Shown here piece after piece: positions 16,901-24,269 of a stretch of DNA of 64,000 nt. The notes beneath the pieces are model-generated. The model had not been told where the DNA came from. It saw only the letters and a list, made by a program, of their open reading frames with translations, and did no database searches. The translations under genes and the position numbers were made by a program. Where the stretch lies: NCBI RefSeq assembly GCF_042665255.1, contig NZ_JBHTCD010000018.1, one strand, 5' to 3'. This DNA is from Insolitispirillum peregrinum (lineage in GTDB: Bacteria; Pseudomonadota; Alphaproteobacteria; Rhodospirillales; Rhodospirillaceae). Within the stretch, counting starts at the first letter, position 1, and each line of letters opens with the position of its first letter.

Positions 16901-18927
16901 GTCAGGGCTATGACCACAAGGCGATGGGTATCACCGCCCGGGGCGGCTGGGAAGCGGTGAAGCGCCATTTCCGTGAAATGGGCCGCAACACCCAGGCCGA
17001 AGACTTTACTGTGATCGGCATTGGTGACATGTCCGGCGACGTGTTCGGCAACGGCATGCTGCTCAGCCCGCATATCCGCCTGATCGGGGCCTTCAACCAC
17101 ATGCACATCTTTGTGGACCCCAACCCGACCGATCCGGCGGCGACGCTGGCCGAACGTCAGCGCATGTTTGCCCTGCCGCGTTCGAGCTGGGCCGACTATG
17201 ACCGGGCGCTGATCTCCGAAGGCGGCGGCGTGTTCGAGCGCAGCGCCAAGAAAATCCCGCTCAGCCCGCAGATCAAGGCCGCCTTTGGCCTGACGGTGGA
17301 CGAAATTTCGCCCAACGACCTGATTCTGGCGATGCTGAAAGCCGAAGTCGATCTGCTGTGGTTCGGCGGCATCGGCACCTACATCAAGGCCGCCAGCGAA
17401 GCCGACTCGCAGGTGGGCGACCGTGCCAACGATGCCATCCGCATCAATGGCCGCGATGTCCGCGCCAAGGTGATCGGCGAAGGGGCCAATCTGGGGGTGA
17501 CCCAGCGGGGCCGTATCGAATACGCCCGTCAGGGCGCGGGTGGTCGCGGGGGCCGGATCAACACCGACGCCATCGACAATTCGGCCGGTGTGGATTGCTC
17601 TGACCACGAAGTGAACATCAAGATCCTGCTGAACGGCATCGTCGCCGAAGGCGACATGACCCTGAAGCAGCGCAACAGCCTGCTGGTGGACATGACCGAA
17701 GAGGTCGGCCTGCAGGTTCTGCGCGACAATTATCTGCAAACGCAGGCCATCAGCCTGATGCAGAGTCAGGGCGTTGACCTGCTGGACCATCAGGCCCGCC
17801 TGATGCGGATGCTGGAAAAGTCGGGTCGCCTGAACCGCGCCATCGAGTTCCTGCCCGATGACGAGGAACTGGCCAACCGGCAAAAGGCCAAGCAGGGTCT
17901 GACCCGGCCCGAACTGGCGGTGCTGATCGCCTATTCCAAGATGTGGCTGTTTGACGAAATCGTGCAGAGCGATCTGCCCGATGATCCGATGATGGTCGAG
18001 GATCTGGTCAGCTATTTCCCGGCGCCGTTGCAGCAGCGCTTCCGCGAGCAGATCGGCGCACACAAGCTGCGGCGTGAAATCATCGCAACGCATGCCACCA
18101 ACAGCATGATCAACCGGGTCGGCGGAACCTTTGTCACTCAGATCATCGAAAAGACCGGCATGCCGCCCGCCGACATTGCCCGTGCCTATCTGGTGGCCCG
18201 TGATGCCTTTGGCGTGCGCGATGTCTGGCAGGGGATCGAGCAGCTCGACAACGAGGTGTCGGCGGAACTGCAACAGGAAATGTTGCAGGAAACCAACCGG
18301 CTGCTCGAACGCGCCACGTTGTGGGTGCTGCGCCATGCTGCCCGTCCGATTGATATGGGCCGTCTGATTGCCGACATTGGCGAAGGGCGCATTGCCCTCA
18401 GCCAGTGCCTGCATGAGGTCTGCCCGTCCGATCTGGCCGCCGCCATCGAAGCGCGGGCCACCCGCTATGGTCAGGCCAACGTCCCCTCTCGTCTGGCCAG
18501 TCAGGTCGCCGAAATGATTGTGCTGGCGTCGGCACCTGATGTGGTGCGGCTGGCACAGGATCAGGCGGTACCGGTGGCAACCGCCGCCCGTTACTTCTTC
18601 CTGGTCGGGTCCCGCTTCCTGCTGGGCTGGCTGCGCGGCTGTGCCGAAGGGGTGGCCAAGCATGGTAGCCACTGGGAAAAGCTGGCGATTGCGGCGGTGA
18701 TCGACGAGCTGTATGCCGATCAGCGGGCGATGACTGCCGCTGTGCTGCAACAGGCCGGAGACAGCCTGCACGATCCGCTGGCCGCCATCGAAACCTGGGC
18801 CGATATCCGCCGACCGGCGGTGGAACGGGCCGAGCAGCTGATTGGGGAACTGCGGGCCGCCGTCGCTGTCGATCTGGCGATGCTGACCGTGGCCAGCCGC
18901 CAGTTCGGTACCCTGAAGGGGCATTAA
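13978..18927 (+). CDS. gdhB: NAD-specific glutamate dehydrogenase, large (~180 kDa) type
   Basis: This 1649-aa enzyme deaminates glutamate to 2-oxoglutarate with NAD+, a catabolic route to the TCA cycle and ammonia. Its length and sequence match the L180 class (PF05088). An N-terminal ~750-residue regulatory region with ACT-like folds (VEIINDDMPFLVDSVTAALS) precedes the catalytic part. In the catalytic part, GGIRWSDRREDFRTEILGL and VPVGSKGGFVVK give the substrate and catalytic lysine region, and DMSGDVFGNGML belongs to the nucleotide-binding domain. A long helical C-terminus follows. AAGGAG lies 4 nt before ATG 13978 and 7 nt before ATG 13981, so either may be used. The TAA stop is the first part of an A-type repeat. 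It is monocistronic. Confidence 0.95.
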   Translation: MMAKKAAATKQDLIERVARMARDRNKGAPGHDNAPAPGVVAEAFARQYYRDVPPDDVDGRDPDQLYGAVASLLAFARQRQPGAPKIRVFTPRIEQHGWQSDHTVVEIINDDMPFLVDSVTAALSMQDAQILMVIHPVMHIRRDATGELFDLLEPDADLRGEVLDGMVTESVMHIEITEISDPARLQAIHRDLEGVLSENRAAVEDWELVRGKVAQALDDIAATEAGLAVEDAGEVHEFLSWLLDNHFTLLGYRNHVFDHHSAPDGVDGAGGQWTVSVSDGLGILRDESQLVFDELRNLSGLPADVTAFLNRPTFLLITKANRRARVHRAVHMDVIGIKRFDAEGRVIGLHMLVGLFTSNVYTNSASFVPVLRRKIERVLARTGTRPFSHDGKALLNILENLPRDELFQASDEKLQEMAVSILHLQERQRTAVLVRQDEFERFVSCLVYVPRDRYDTALRLAIKGILENAFHGGLDAYYTQVADSPLARLHFIIRTQPGRLPAYDVTAIEARIQLAARAWSDHLADAILAAKGEEQGTRLIRRYGDAFPTFYEEQTSAQGAVFDIDRMEEALEQANAGNSHPLAMNLYRPLEADDDAVHFKIYHPDSAVPLSEILPMLENMGFKVIGEVPFEASLAAEKGHPARTVWLHDFDMRAADIDRVDIVTTRAAFHEAFARVWNGEAENDGFNRLVVAAGLSWRDVVVLRAYAKYLRQATFTFSQASIEAALAAHPDIARTLIRLFHARFDPHGAGGDAAVFRQRIVDALEQVSSPDEDRILRRFLNLIDCTLRTNFYQKDADGQPKGYLSFKIDSRNVEGLPLPRPMVEVWVYSPRVEAIHLRGGKVARGGIRWSDRREDFRTEILGLIKAQMVKNAVIVPVGSKGGFVVKRPPTEGGRDAFMAEGIECYKTLMRGLLDITDNLVSGQVVPPVDVVRLDEDDPYLVVAADKGTATFSDIANSISLDYGFWLGDAFASGGSQGYDHKAMGITARGGWEAVKRHFREMGRNTQAEDFTVIGIGDMSGDVFGNGMLLSPHIRLIGAFNHMHIFVDPNPTDPAATLAERQRMFALPRSSWADYDRALISEGGGVFERSAKKIPLSPQIKAAFGLTVDEISPNDLILAMLKAEVDLLWFGGIGTYIKAASEADSQVGDRANDAIRINGRDVRAKVIGEGANLGVTQRGRIEYARQGAGGRGGRINTDAIDNSAGVDCSDHEVNIKILLNGIVAEGDMTLKQRNSLLVDMTEEVGLQVLRDNYLQTQAISLMQSQGVDLLDHQARLMRMLEKSGRLNRAIEFLPDDEELANRQKAKQGLTRPELAVLIAYSKMWLFDEIVQSDLPDDPMMVEDLVSYFPAPLQQRFREQIGAHKLRREIIATHATNSMINRVGGTFVTQIIEKTGMPPADIARAYLVARDAFGVRDVWQGIEQLDNEVSAELQQEMLQETNRLLERATLWVLRHAARPIDMGRLIADIGEGRIALSQCLHEVCPSDLAAAIEARATRYGQANVPSRLASQVAEMIVLASAPDVVRLAQDQAVPVATAARYFFLVGSRFLLGWLRGCAEGVAKHGSHWEKLAIAAVIDELYADQRAMTAAVLQQAGDSLHDPLAAIETWADIRRPAVERAEQLIGELRAAVAVDLAMLTVASRQFGTLKGH

Positions 18928-19304
18928 AGCAAATCCCGAGCAGATGGACACATCTGCGACGACGCATTTGCTTAAATAACAAGTCATTAGAGCATTTATC
19001 GTGATCCTTGGAGACCGAGAAATGCTCTAACGCATTGTGCGAAAAGTGGGAACCGGCACGGTATACGACAGTTTGAAAACAAGAGCGGGCTGCCGCCCGG
19101 ACCGGCTCGGGGCCTGAGGCCCCGAACCCCCATTTTCTCTTTTATGATCAAAGGAATGGGGTCTGGGGCCGACTGGCCCCAGCGAGGTGTGGAGCAGCGC
19201 TCCACATCCTTAGAGCGTTTTCACACCGAGCGAAAACGCTCTCCCTTTTTAGGGCCGCATTTTCCGAGTCGTTGACCGGAGACGGTCAACTTGAAAATGC
19301 TCTA
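18925..19304. repeat. Five-part palindromic repeat mosaic between gdhB and polA
   Basis: The whole 374-bp gap between convergent gdhB and polA consists of repeats laid end to end. They are A (18925-18974, GCAAATCCCGAGCAGATGG and its partner arm), B (18987-19030, TAGAGCATTTATC to AATGCTCTAA), E (19031-19056, GCATTGTGCGAAAAGTGGG), truncated F (19059-19208, with GCGGGCTGCCGCCC, CGGGGCCTGAGGCCCCG, GGGGCCGACTGGCCCC and GTGGAGCAGCGCTCCAC hairpins) and C plus D (19211-19304). The gdhB stop is at one edge and the polA stop (TAG) at the other. I see no gene here. Confidence 0.85.
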
Positions 19305-22052
19305 ATGCGCCCCGGCCCAGGTGTCGGCCACGCCGGTTTCCACCACCAGCGGCACCGATAACGAGGCAGCGCCTTCCATCACCTGCCGCACCAGCGCGGC
19401 AGTGGCGTCGGCCTCGGCTTCGGGGACTTCCAGCACCAGTTCATCGTGGACCTGCAACAGCAGCCGGGCCTGAAGGCCCGCTGCCTGCAAGGCGGCGGGC
19501 AGGGCAATCATCGCCCGCTTGATGATGTCAGCGGCCCCGCCCTGAATTGGCGCATTGATTGCCGACCGTTCGGCAAAGCCGCGCAGGGTGGGGTTCTTTT
19601 CCCCGATTCCCGGCGTAAAGCACTTGCGGCCAAACAGGGTGCGCACAAAGCCGTTCTTGCGTGCCTCGTCCTTGGTCCGCTCCATATAGGCGAGGATTTC
19701 CGGGAAGCGGGCAAAGTAGGCATCAATGAACGCCTGTGCCTCGCCACGGGAAATCCCCAGTTGCCGCGCCAGCCCAAAGGCCGAAATGCCATAGATGATC
19801 CCGAAGTTGATCGCCTTGGCCCGGCGGCGGATCATCGGGTCCATGCCGTCCATCGGCACCCCGAACACCTGACTGGCGGTCAGGGCGTGGATGTCCTGAT
19901 CCTCGGCAAAGGCCGTGCGCAAGGCCGGGATGTCGGCCACATGGGCCATCAGGCGCAGTTCGATCTGCGAATAGTCGGCGGCGAGGATTTTATGGCCCGG
20001 CTCGGCGACGAAGGCGGCGCGGATTTTGCGGCCTTCCTCGGTGCGGATCGGGATGTTTTGCAGGTTGGGGTCCGACGACGACAGCCGTCCGGTCGAGGTG
20101 ATGGTCAGGGCAAAGCTGGTGTGGACCCGCTGCTGCTCATCCATCGCTGCGATCAGGGCGTCGGTGTAGGTGCTTTTCAGCTTCTGGATCGAACGCCAGT
20201 CCAGCACGCGGGCGGGCAGGTCGTGCCCTGCGGCGGCCAGCTCTTCCAGTACTTCGGCGTTGGTGGAATAGGTGCCGGTCTTGCCCTTTTTGCCGCCCTT
20301 CAAGCCCATTTTCTCAAACAGGATTTCGGCCAGTTGCTTGGGCGAGCCAACGTTGAACTCTTCCCCGGCCAGCGCGTGAATCTGCTTTTCCAGCTCGACC
20401 ATCCGGCCAGCAAAATCGTTCGACAGTTCTTTCAGATACAGGGCGTTGATCTTGATCCCCTGCTGCTCCATCGCAAACAGCAACGGCACCAGTGGCCGGT
20501 CGAGTGTCTCGTGGACCGCCACCATCCGTTCGCTCAGCAGGCGCTCGCGCAGCAGCAGGTACAGGCGCAGGGTGATGTCGGCGTCTTCGGCGGCATAGGC
20601 CAGCGCCTTGTCGAGCGGCACCTTGTCAAAAGTGATCATCGACCGCCCGGAGCCACAGACCTCACTGAAGGGAATGGTGGTGTGCGACAGGTGCAACTTG
20701 GCCAGCTCGTCCATGCCGTGACCGTGCAGGGAGCCATCCAGCACGTAGGACAGCACCATACTGTCATCGACCGGGGCAACGACGGGCACCGCCGTTCCAT
20801 GCAGGCGATAGGCCCGCCGCAGGATGTGCAGGTCGTATTTCAGGTTATGGCCGACCTTCAGCACGCCGGGGTTTTCCAGCAGCGGGCGCAGGATTTCCAG
20901 CGCCTCGGCCAGCGGAATCTGGCGCGGTGGTGCCCCGCCGCCACTCAGCAGATCGCCTGCGCCGTCCGGGTTGACGTGGGCCAGCGGGATATAGCACGCC
21001 TTGCCCGGCGTCAGTGCCAGCGACACCCCGACCAGATCGGCTTTCTGGGTATCCAGACCAGTAGTTTCGGTATCAATCGCCACCATCGTTTGCGCCTGCG
21101 CCACCCACCAGCGCAGACGGTCGGCATCCTGCACCAGTTCATAGGCCACATCGTCGGGAGCCGCACTGGCCGCAGCCTGCGGCGTGCTGGCCTGTGCGGC
21201 GGCCCGACCCTGCACCTGTGCCAGCAGGCGGCGGAATTCCATCCGCTCAAGGAAGGCGCACAGGTCATCGACCACCGGCACGGTCTTGGTGAACTGGTCG
21301 ATGGTTTCGGCCAGCGGCACGGTGTCGCACAACGTCACCAGCCGCTTGGACACCCGTGCCAGTTCGGCATTGTCCAGCAGGGTCTGGCGGCGCTTGGGCT
21401 GCTTGATGGTTTCCGCCTGCTCCAGCAGGGCTTCCAGCGTACCGAACTCGCCGATCAACTGGGCGGCGGTCTTGATGCCGATCCCCGGCACCCCCGGCAC
21501 GTTGTCGGCGGCATCGCCACACAGGGCCTGCACGTCCACCACCTGCTCGGGCGGGACACCGAATTTCTCGATCACTTCGGCGCGGGTGATCGCCTTGTTC
21601 TTCATCGCATCCCACAGGCTGATGCGGTCATCGACCAGCTGCATCAGGTCCTTGTCGGAAGAGACCACCGTCACCATGAACCCCTGCGCCGCCGCTTGGC
21701 GGGCATAGGTGGCAATGATGTCGTCGGCCTCGTAGCCTTCCATCTCTATGCACGGCACGTTCAGTGCCCGCACCGCGTCGCGGATCAGCGGAAACTGCGG
21801 CACCAGATCTTCGGGGGCAGGGGGGCGATGGGCCTTGTAGTCCGGGTAAAAGTCGTTGCGGAATGACTTGCGGGCGGCATCAAGGATCACCGCCACATGG
21901 CTGGCGTCGGTATCCTCGATCAGCTTCATCATCATCGAGGTGAAGCCGGAAACGGCGTTGGTCGGCGTCCCGTCACGGGTGGTCAGCGGTGGCAGCGCAT
22001 GATAGGCGCGAAAGATGAATCCCGAGCCATCCACCAAGAACAGGTGCTTCAT
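19302..22052 (-). CDS. polA: DNA polymerase I
   Basis: This 916-aa three-domain enzyme processes Okazaki fragments and fills repair gaps. The N-terminal ~300 residues form the 5'-3' exonuclease (LVDGSGFIFRAYHALPPL, MEGYEADDIIATYA, CGDAADNVPGVPGIG). The middle retains an intact 3'-5' proofreading motif, IDTETTGL. The C-terminal polymerase shows DYSQIELRLMAHV (motif A), RRRAKAINFGIIYG (motif B) and LQVHDELVLE (motif C). Start ATG 22052 gives the family-typical MKHLFLVDGS with GGGA upstream; an in-frame TTG four codons earlier is less likely. The TAG stop is the edge of a D-type repeat. Confidence 0.97.
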   Translation of the reverse strand: MKHLFLVDGSGFIFRAYHALPPLTTRDGTPTNAVSGFTSMMMKLIEDTDASHVAVILDAARKSFRNDFYPDYKAHRPPAPEDLVPQFPLIRDAVRALNVPCIEMEGYEADDIIATYARQAAAQGFMVTVVSSDKDLMQLVDDRISLWDAMKNKAITRAEVIEKFGVPPEQVVDVQALCGDAADNVPGVPGIGIKTAAQLIGEFGTLEALLEQAETIKQPKRRQTLLDNAELARVSKRLVTLCDTVPLAETIDQFTKTVPVVDDLCAFLERMEFRRLLAQVQGRAAAQASTPQAAASAAPDDVAYELVQDADRLRWWVAQAQTMVAIDTETTGLDTQKADLVGVSLALTPGKACYIPLAHVNPDGAGDLLSGGGAPPRQIPLAEALEILRPLLENPGVLKVGHNLKYDLHILRRAYRLHGTAVPVVAPVDDSMVLSYVLDGSLHGHGMDELAKLHLSHTTIPFSEVCGSGRSMITFDKVPLDKALAYAAEDADITLRLYLLLRERLLSERMVAVHETLDRPLVPLLFAMEQQGIKINALYLKELSNDFAGRMVELEKQIHALAGEEFNVGSPKQLAEILFEKMGLKGGKKGKTGTYSTNAEVLEELAAAGHDLPARVLDWRSIQKLKSTYTDALIAAMDEQQRVHTSFALTITSTGRLSSSDPNLQNIPIRTEEGRKIRAAFVAEPGHKILAADYSQIELRLMAHVADIPALRTAFAEDQDIHALTASQVFGVPMDGMDPMIRRRAKAINFGIIYGISAFGLARQLGISRGEAQAFIDAYFARFPEILAYMERTKDEARKNGFVRTLFGRKCFTPGIGEKNPTLRGFAERSAINAPIQGGAADIIKRAMIALPAALQAAGLQARLLLQVHDELVLEVPEAEADATAALVRQVMEGAASLSVPLVVETGVADTWAGAH

Positions 22053-22083
22053 ACCGTTTCCCAATCAGCAGGGTAAAAAAACA

Positions 22084-22303
22084 GAAGAACAGCAGGCTAC
22101 CGCCTGTACCCTTTCGAGGGCCAATGCTCCCGTTTTTTCTTTGATAATCGAATTAATGGGGTCTGGGGCCAAGACCTGTGAGCTGTAAAGCTTACAGGTC
22201 TTTCTCTTTGAAGTGTCGTATTGTTTTTGCGAAAACCGGTTCCCACTTTTCGCACAATACTCCGAAGGCCCCAGCGAGGTGTGGAGCCGCGCTCCACGAT
22301 CCT
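22084..22303. repeat. F-type element interrupted in its loop by another repeat
   Basis: The left part of an F element (22088-22170, GCAGGCTACCGCCTG to GTCTGGGGCC) resumes at 22265 (GGCCCCAGCGAGGTGTGGAG) and ends with its GGAGCCGCGCTCC hairpin. In uninterrupted copies only about four bases separate these halves. The intervening ~94 bp holds a 9-bp stem (AAGACCTGT/ACAGGTCTT) and an inverted E-type copy (22216-22262, AAAACCGGTTCCCACTTTTC). Confidence 0.75.
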
Positions 22304-22316
22304 GTGCCCCCGTGCC

Positions 22317-22514
22317 TTAGTGGGCGGCGCTGATCTTTGCACCCGGCTTCAGCACGAAATGCCTGGAGCAGTACGGGCAGACCACGCCGTCTTCGGCATC
22401 GACGTGCAGGTAAACCTTGGGGTGGCCCAGGGCGGGGGTCCCGCCATCACAGGAAACTTCCAGAGCTTCGACTTCGATGACTTCCTGCACCGGGGTAGTG
22501 GCGGCCTGCGACAT
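22317..22514 (-). CDS. Zinc-finger (CHCC, NDUFS6-like) domain protein
   Basis: This 65-aa protein has the compact CHCC zinc site: Cys22, His31 (in GHPKVYLH), Cys46 and Cys49 (VCPYC). It matches the zf-CHCC family, which is widespread in alphaproteobacteria and is the bacterial relative of the complex I subunit NDUFS6. The bacterial role is uncertain; a part in Fe-S or complex I assembly is inferred from the mitochondrial relative. The ATG at 22514 is the only sensible start. It is transcribed alone. Confidence 0.88.
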   Translation of the reverse strand: MSQAATTPVQEVIEVEALEVSCDGGTPALGHPKVYLHVDAEDGVVCPYCSRHFVLKPGAKISAAH

Positions 22515-22707
22515 TTGTTCCTATCTCCCAACAGACGACAGCCGGGGGCTGCCTGTAGTGTCCTGACCGGGTCCTGACCTGATTCGGCTCCGGCATTGAC
22601 CCATTCAAAGGCGGATGATACCCGGATACGTCCGGTAATCAACGCCTGACATCAGGGCATGGATACTGGATGGTGTCTTTCCCGCCCCGGCGTTCCCCTT
22701 TTAGACG

Positions 22708-23682
22708 ATGGATCCCCTGATGACCGCTTCCCCTCCTGCCTTTCCCGCCGATGCCATCCGCATTCGCGGCCTGTCGAAAACCTATGCCTCCCGCAATGGC
22801 CAGCCGCCGAAGCAGGCGCTGAAGAGTGTCGATCTGACCATTCCGCGCGGCAGCTTTTTCGGCCTGCTGGGGCCGAACGGGGCGGGGAAGTCCACCCTGA
22901 TCAACATCATGGCCGGGCTGGTGAAGAAGACTGCCGGGCAGGTGGAAATCTGGGATCGTGATCTGGACCGCGACGAGCGGGGGGCGCGGCTGGCAATCGG
23001 CATCGTGCCGCAGGAACTGAACCTGGACCCGTTCTTTACCCCGCGGGAGCTGCTGGAAGTGCAGGCCGGGTTGTATGGCGTGCCGCGTTCCGAGCGCCGC
23101 ACCGACGAAATTCTGGCCACCGTTGGTCTCAGCGACAAGGCCGACGCCTATGCCCGTACCCTGTCAGGCGGGATGCGGCGGCGGTTGCTGGTGGCGAAGG
23201 CGATGGTCCATTTCCCGCCCATTCTGGTGCTCGACGAGCCGACCGCCGGGGTGGATATCGAGCTGCGTCAGCAATTGTGGACCCAGATCCGGGCGATGAA
23301 CGAACGCGGCACCACCATCCTGCTGACCACCCATTATCTGGAAGAAGCGCAGGAGCTGTGCGACCAGATTGCCATCATCAACCATGGCAGCGTGGTGGCC
23401 TGCGAACCGACCGAAGCCCTGATTGGACGGCTGGATTCCAAGACCCTGACGGTGATGCTGACCGAGCCGTTGGGCGACATTCCGCCTGCCCTGCAAGCCT
23501 TTGGGGCGGAAAAGGCCCGCCGTGGCAACGGGCTGGTGTTGCGCTATCGCCCGTCGGAAACCGCCATTGCCGAGATTCTGGCCGCCATCAATGCCGCGGG
23601 CCTGACCATTGCCGACCTGACCACCGACGAAGCCGACCTTGAGGATATCTTCCTGCAACTGACCCGTAGCACCGCCGCCTAG
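22708..23682 (+). CDS. ABC transporter ATP-binding protein (ABC-2 type)
   Basis: This 324-aa ATPase shows Walker A GPNGAGKST, the Q loop in IGIVPQELNL, the ABC signature TLSGGMRRRLLVAKAM, Walker B ILVLDEPTAGVD and H-loop TTHYLEEA. The ~90-residue C-terminal extension fits the drug or polysaccharide exporter group (CcmA/NodI-like COG1131). No permease gene lies next to it, so its membrane partner is encoded elsewhere or was lost. ATG 22708 and ATG 22720 are both possible starts and neither has a strong ribosome site. Its TAG stop is the first triplet of an E-type repeat. Confidence 0.9.
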   Translation: MDPLMTASPPAFPADAIRIRGLSKTYASRNGQPPKQALKSVDLTIPRGSFFGLLGPNGAGKSTLINIMAGLVKKTAGQVEIWDRDLDRDERGARLAIGIVPQELNLDPFFTPRELLEVQAGLYGVPRSERRTDEILATVGLSDKADAYARTLSGGMRRRLLVAKAMVHFPPILVLDEPTAGVDIELRQQLWTQIRAMNERGTTILLTTHYLEEAQELCDQIAIINHGSVVACEPTEALIGRLDSKTLTVMLTEPLGDIPPALQAFGAEKARRGNGLVLRYRPSETAIAEILAAINAAGLTIADLTTDEADLEDIFLQLTRSTAA

Positions 23683-23787
23683 AGCATTGTGCGAAAAGTG
23701 GGAACCGGTTTTCGCAACAACAATGCGGCATGAAAAACCCGGCATTGTGCGAAAAGTGGGAACCGGTTTTCGCAACAACAATGCGGC
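23680..23787. repeat. Two tandem E-type palindromic repeats
   Basis: Two nearly identical ~47-bp copies lie at 23680-23729 and 23741-23787. The shared core is GCATTGTGCGAAAAGTGGG then AACCGGTTTTCGCAACAACA. Each folds as GCGAAAA/TTTTCGC. The first copy contributes the TAG stop of the ABC gene. Confidence 0.85.
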
Positions 23788-23801
23788 AATACAAAAGACT
23801 A

Positions 23802-23839
23802 GACCAGCGTGCCTGCATCAGATTTAACGCACGCTGGTC
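23802..23839. repeat. Minimal F-end hairpin (GACCAGCGTGC/GCACGCTGGTC)
   Basis: Perfect 11-bp arms flank a 16-bp loop. The arms equal the outer tips of the F elements at 7.6 and 39.5 kb, so this is probably an F element reduced to its ends. Confidence 0.6.
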
Positions 23840-23863
23840 CAGGCTGGTGCTATAACCCTGCCA

Positions 23864-23916
23864 TTAGAGCAAATACGTCGTTGCAGATGTGTCCATCTGC
23901 TCGGGATTTGCTCTAG
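23864..23916. repeat. A-type palindromic repeat, inverted orientation
   Basis: This is the reverse complement of the A unit seen after gdhB and hbd. GAGCAAAT and ATTTGCTC are the outer arms, GCAGATG and CATCTGC the inner arms, with an internal asymmetric loop between them. Confidence 0.75.
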
Positions 23917-23962
23917 CATACCTTTTGGAAAATGTTCCGGTTCTGGTCAGGACACCACGGCG

Positions 23963-24217
23963 ATGATTCTCTATCGACTGATTTGCGCGGAAAAGCACAC
24001 CTTTGATCAATGGTTCGACAACATGGCGGACTATGATCTCAAACGGGACCAGCAGGCGATTGTCTGCCCTGAGTGCGGTGATACCCACATCAGCAAGGCG
24101 CTGATGGCCCCCAGCCTGACCGGCTCGGGCGGGACTGTCGGGCGCAGCGAACCGGCCCATGCCTGTGGTGCCGAACCCGGTGCAGGCTGCGGTGGTTGCC
24201 CGGCGATGATGGGGTAA
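23963..24217 (+). CDS. DUF1178 family protein, short form
   Basis: This 84-aa protein starts MILYRLICAEKHTFDQWFDN and continues with CPECGDTHISKALMAPS, which is the DUF1178 signature: one Cys in the first strand, then a CxxC knuckle, then KALMAP. Typical members are about 140-150 aa, and here the usual C-terminal half is absent. In its place is a short Cys/Gly tail, with CGAEPGAGCGGC near the end, that may add metal ligands. The ATG at 23963 has AGGA about 10 nt upstream. No function is established for the family. Confidence 0.75.
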   Translation: MILYRLICAEKHTFDQWFDNMADYDLKRDQQAIVCPECGDTHISKALMAPSLTGSGGTVGRSEPAHACGAEPGAGCGGCPAMMG

Positions 24218-24262
24218 TCAACCGGTTGCCGGGGTGTGGAGCATGCTCCACACCCCGTTGAT
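24217..24262. terminator. Bidirectional hairpin terminator
   Basis: A perfect 26-bp palindrome (24231-24256, arms GGGGTGTGGAGCA) is enclosed by outer arms ATCAAC/GTTGAT. It separates convergent DUF1178 and M16 peptidase genes. The GTGGAGCATGCTCCAC core resembles the terminal hairpin of the F repeats. Confidence 0.7.
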
Positions 24263-24269
24263 ACCCTGA

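Noticed and set aside
13768..18987. 1739-aa open frame opposite gdhB
   Set aside because: It is antisense to a full, motif-complete glutamate dehydrogenase, is open because of GC-rich codon bias, and has a His/Gln-rich nonsense composition.
19446..21866. 806-aa open frame opposite polA
   Set aside because: It is antisense to polA, all of whose catalytic motifs are intact, and has no domain or ribosome site.
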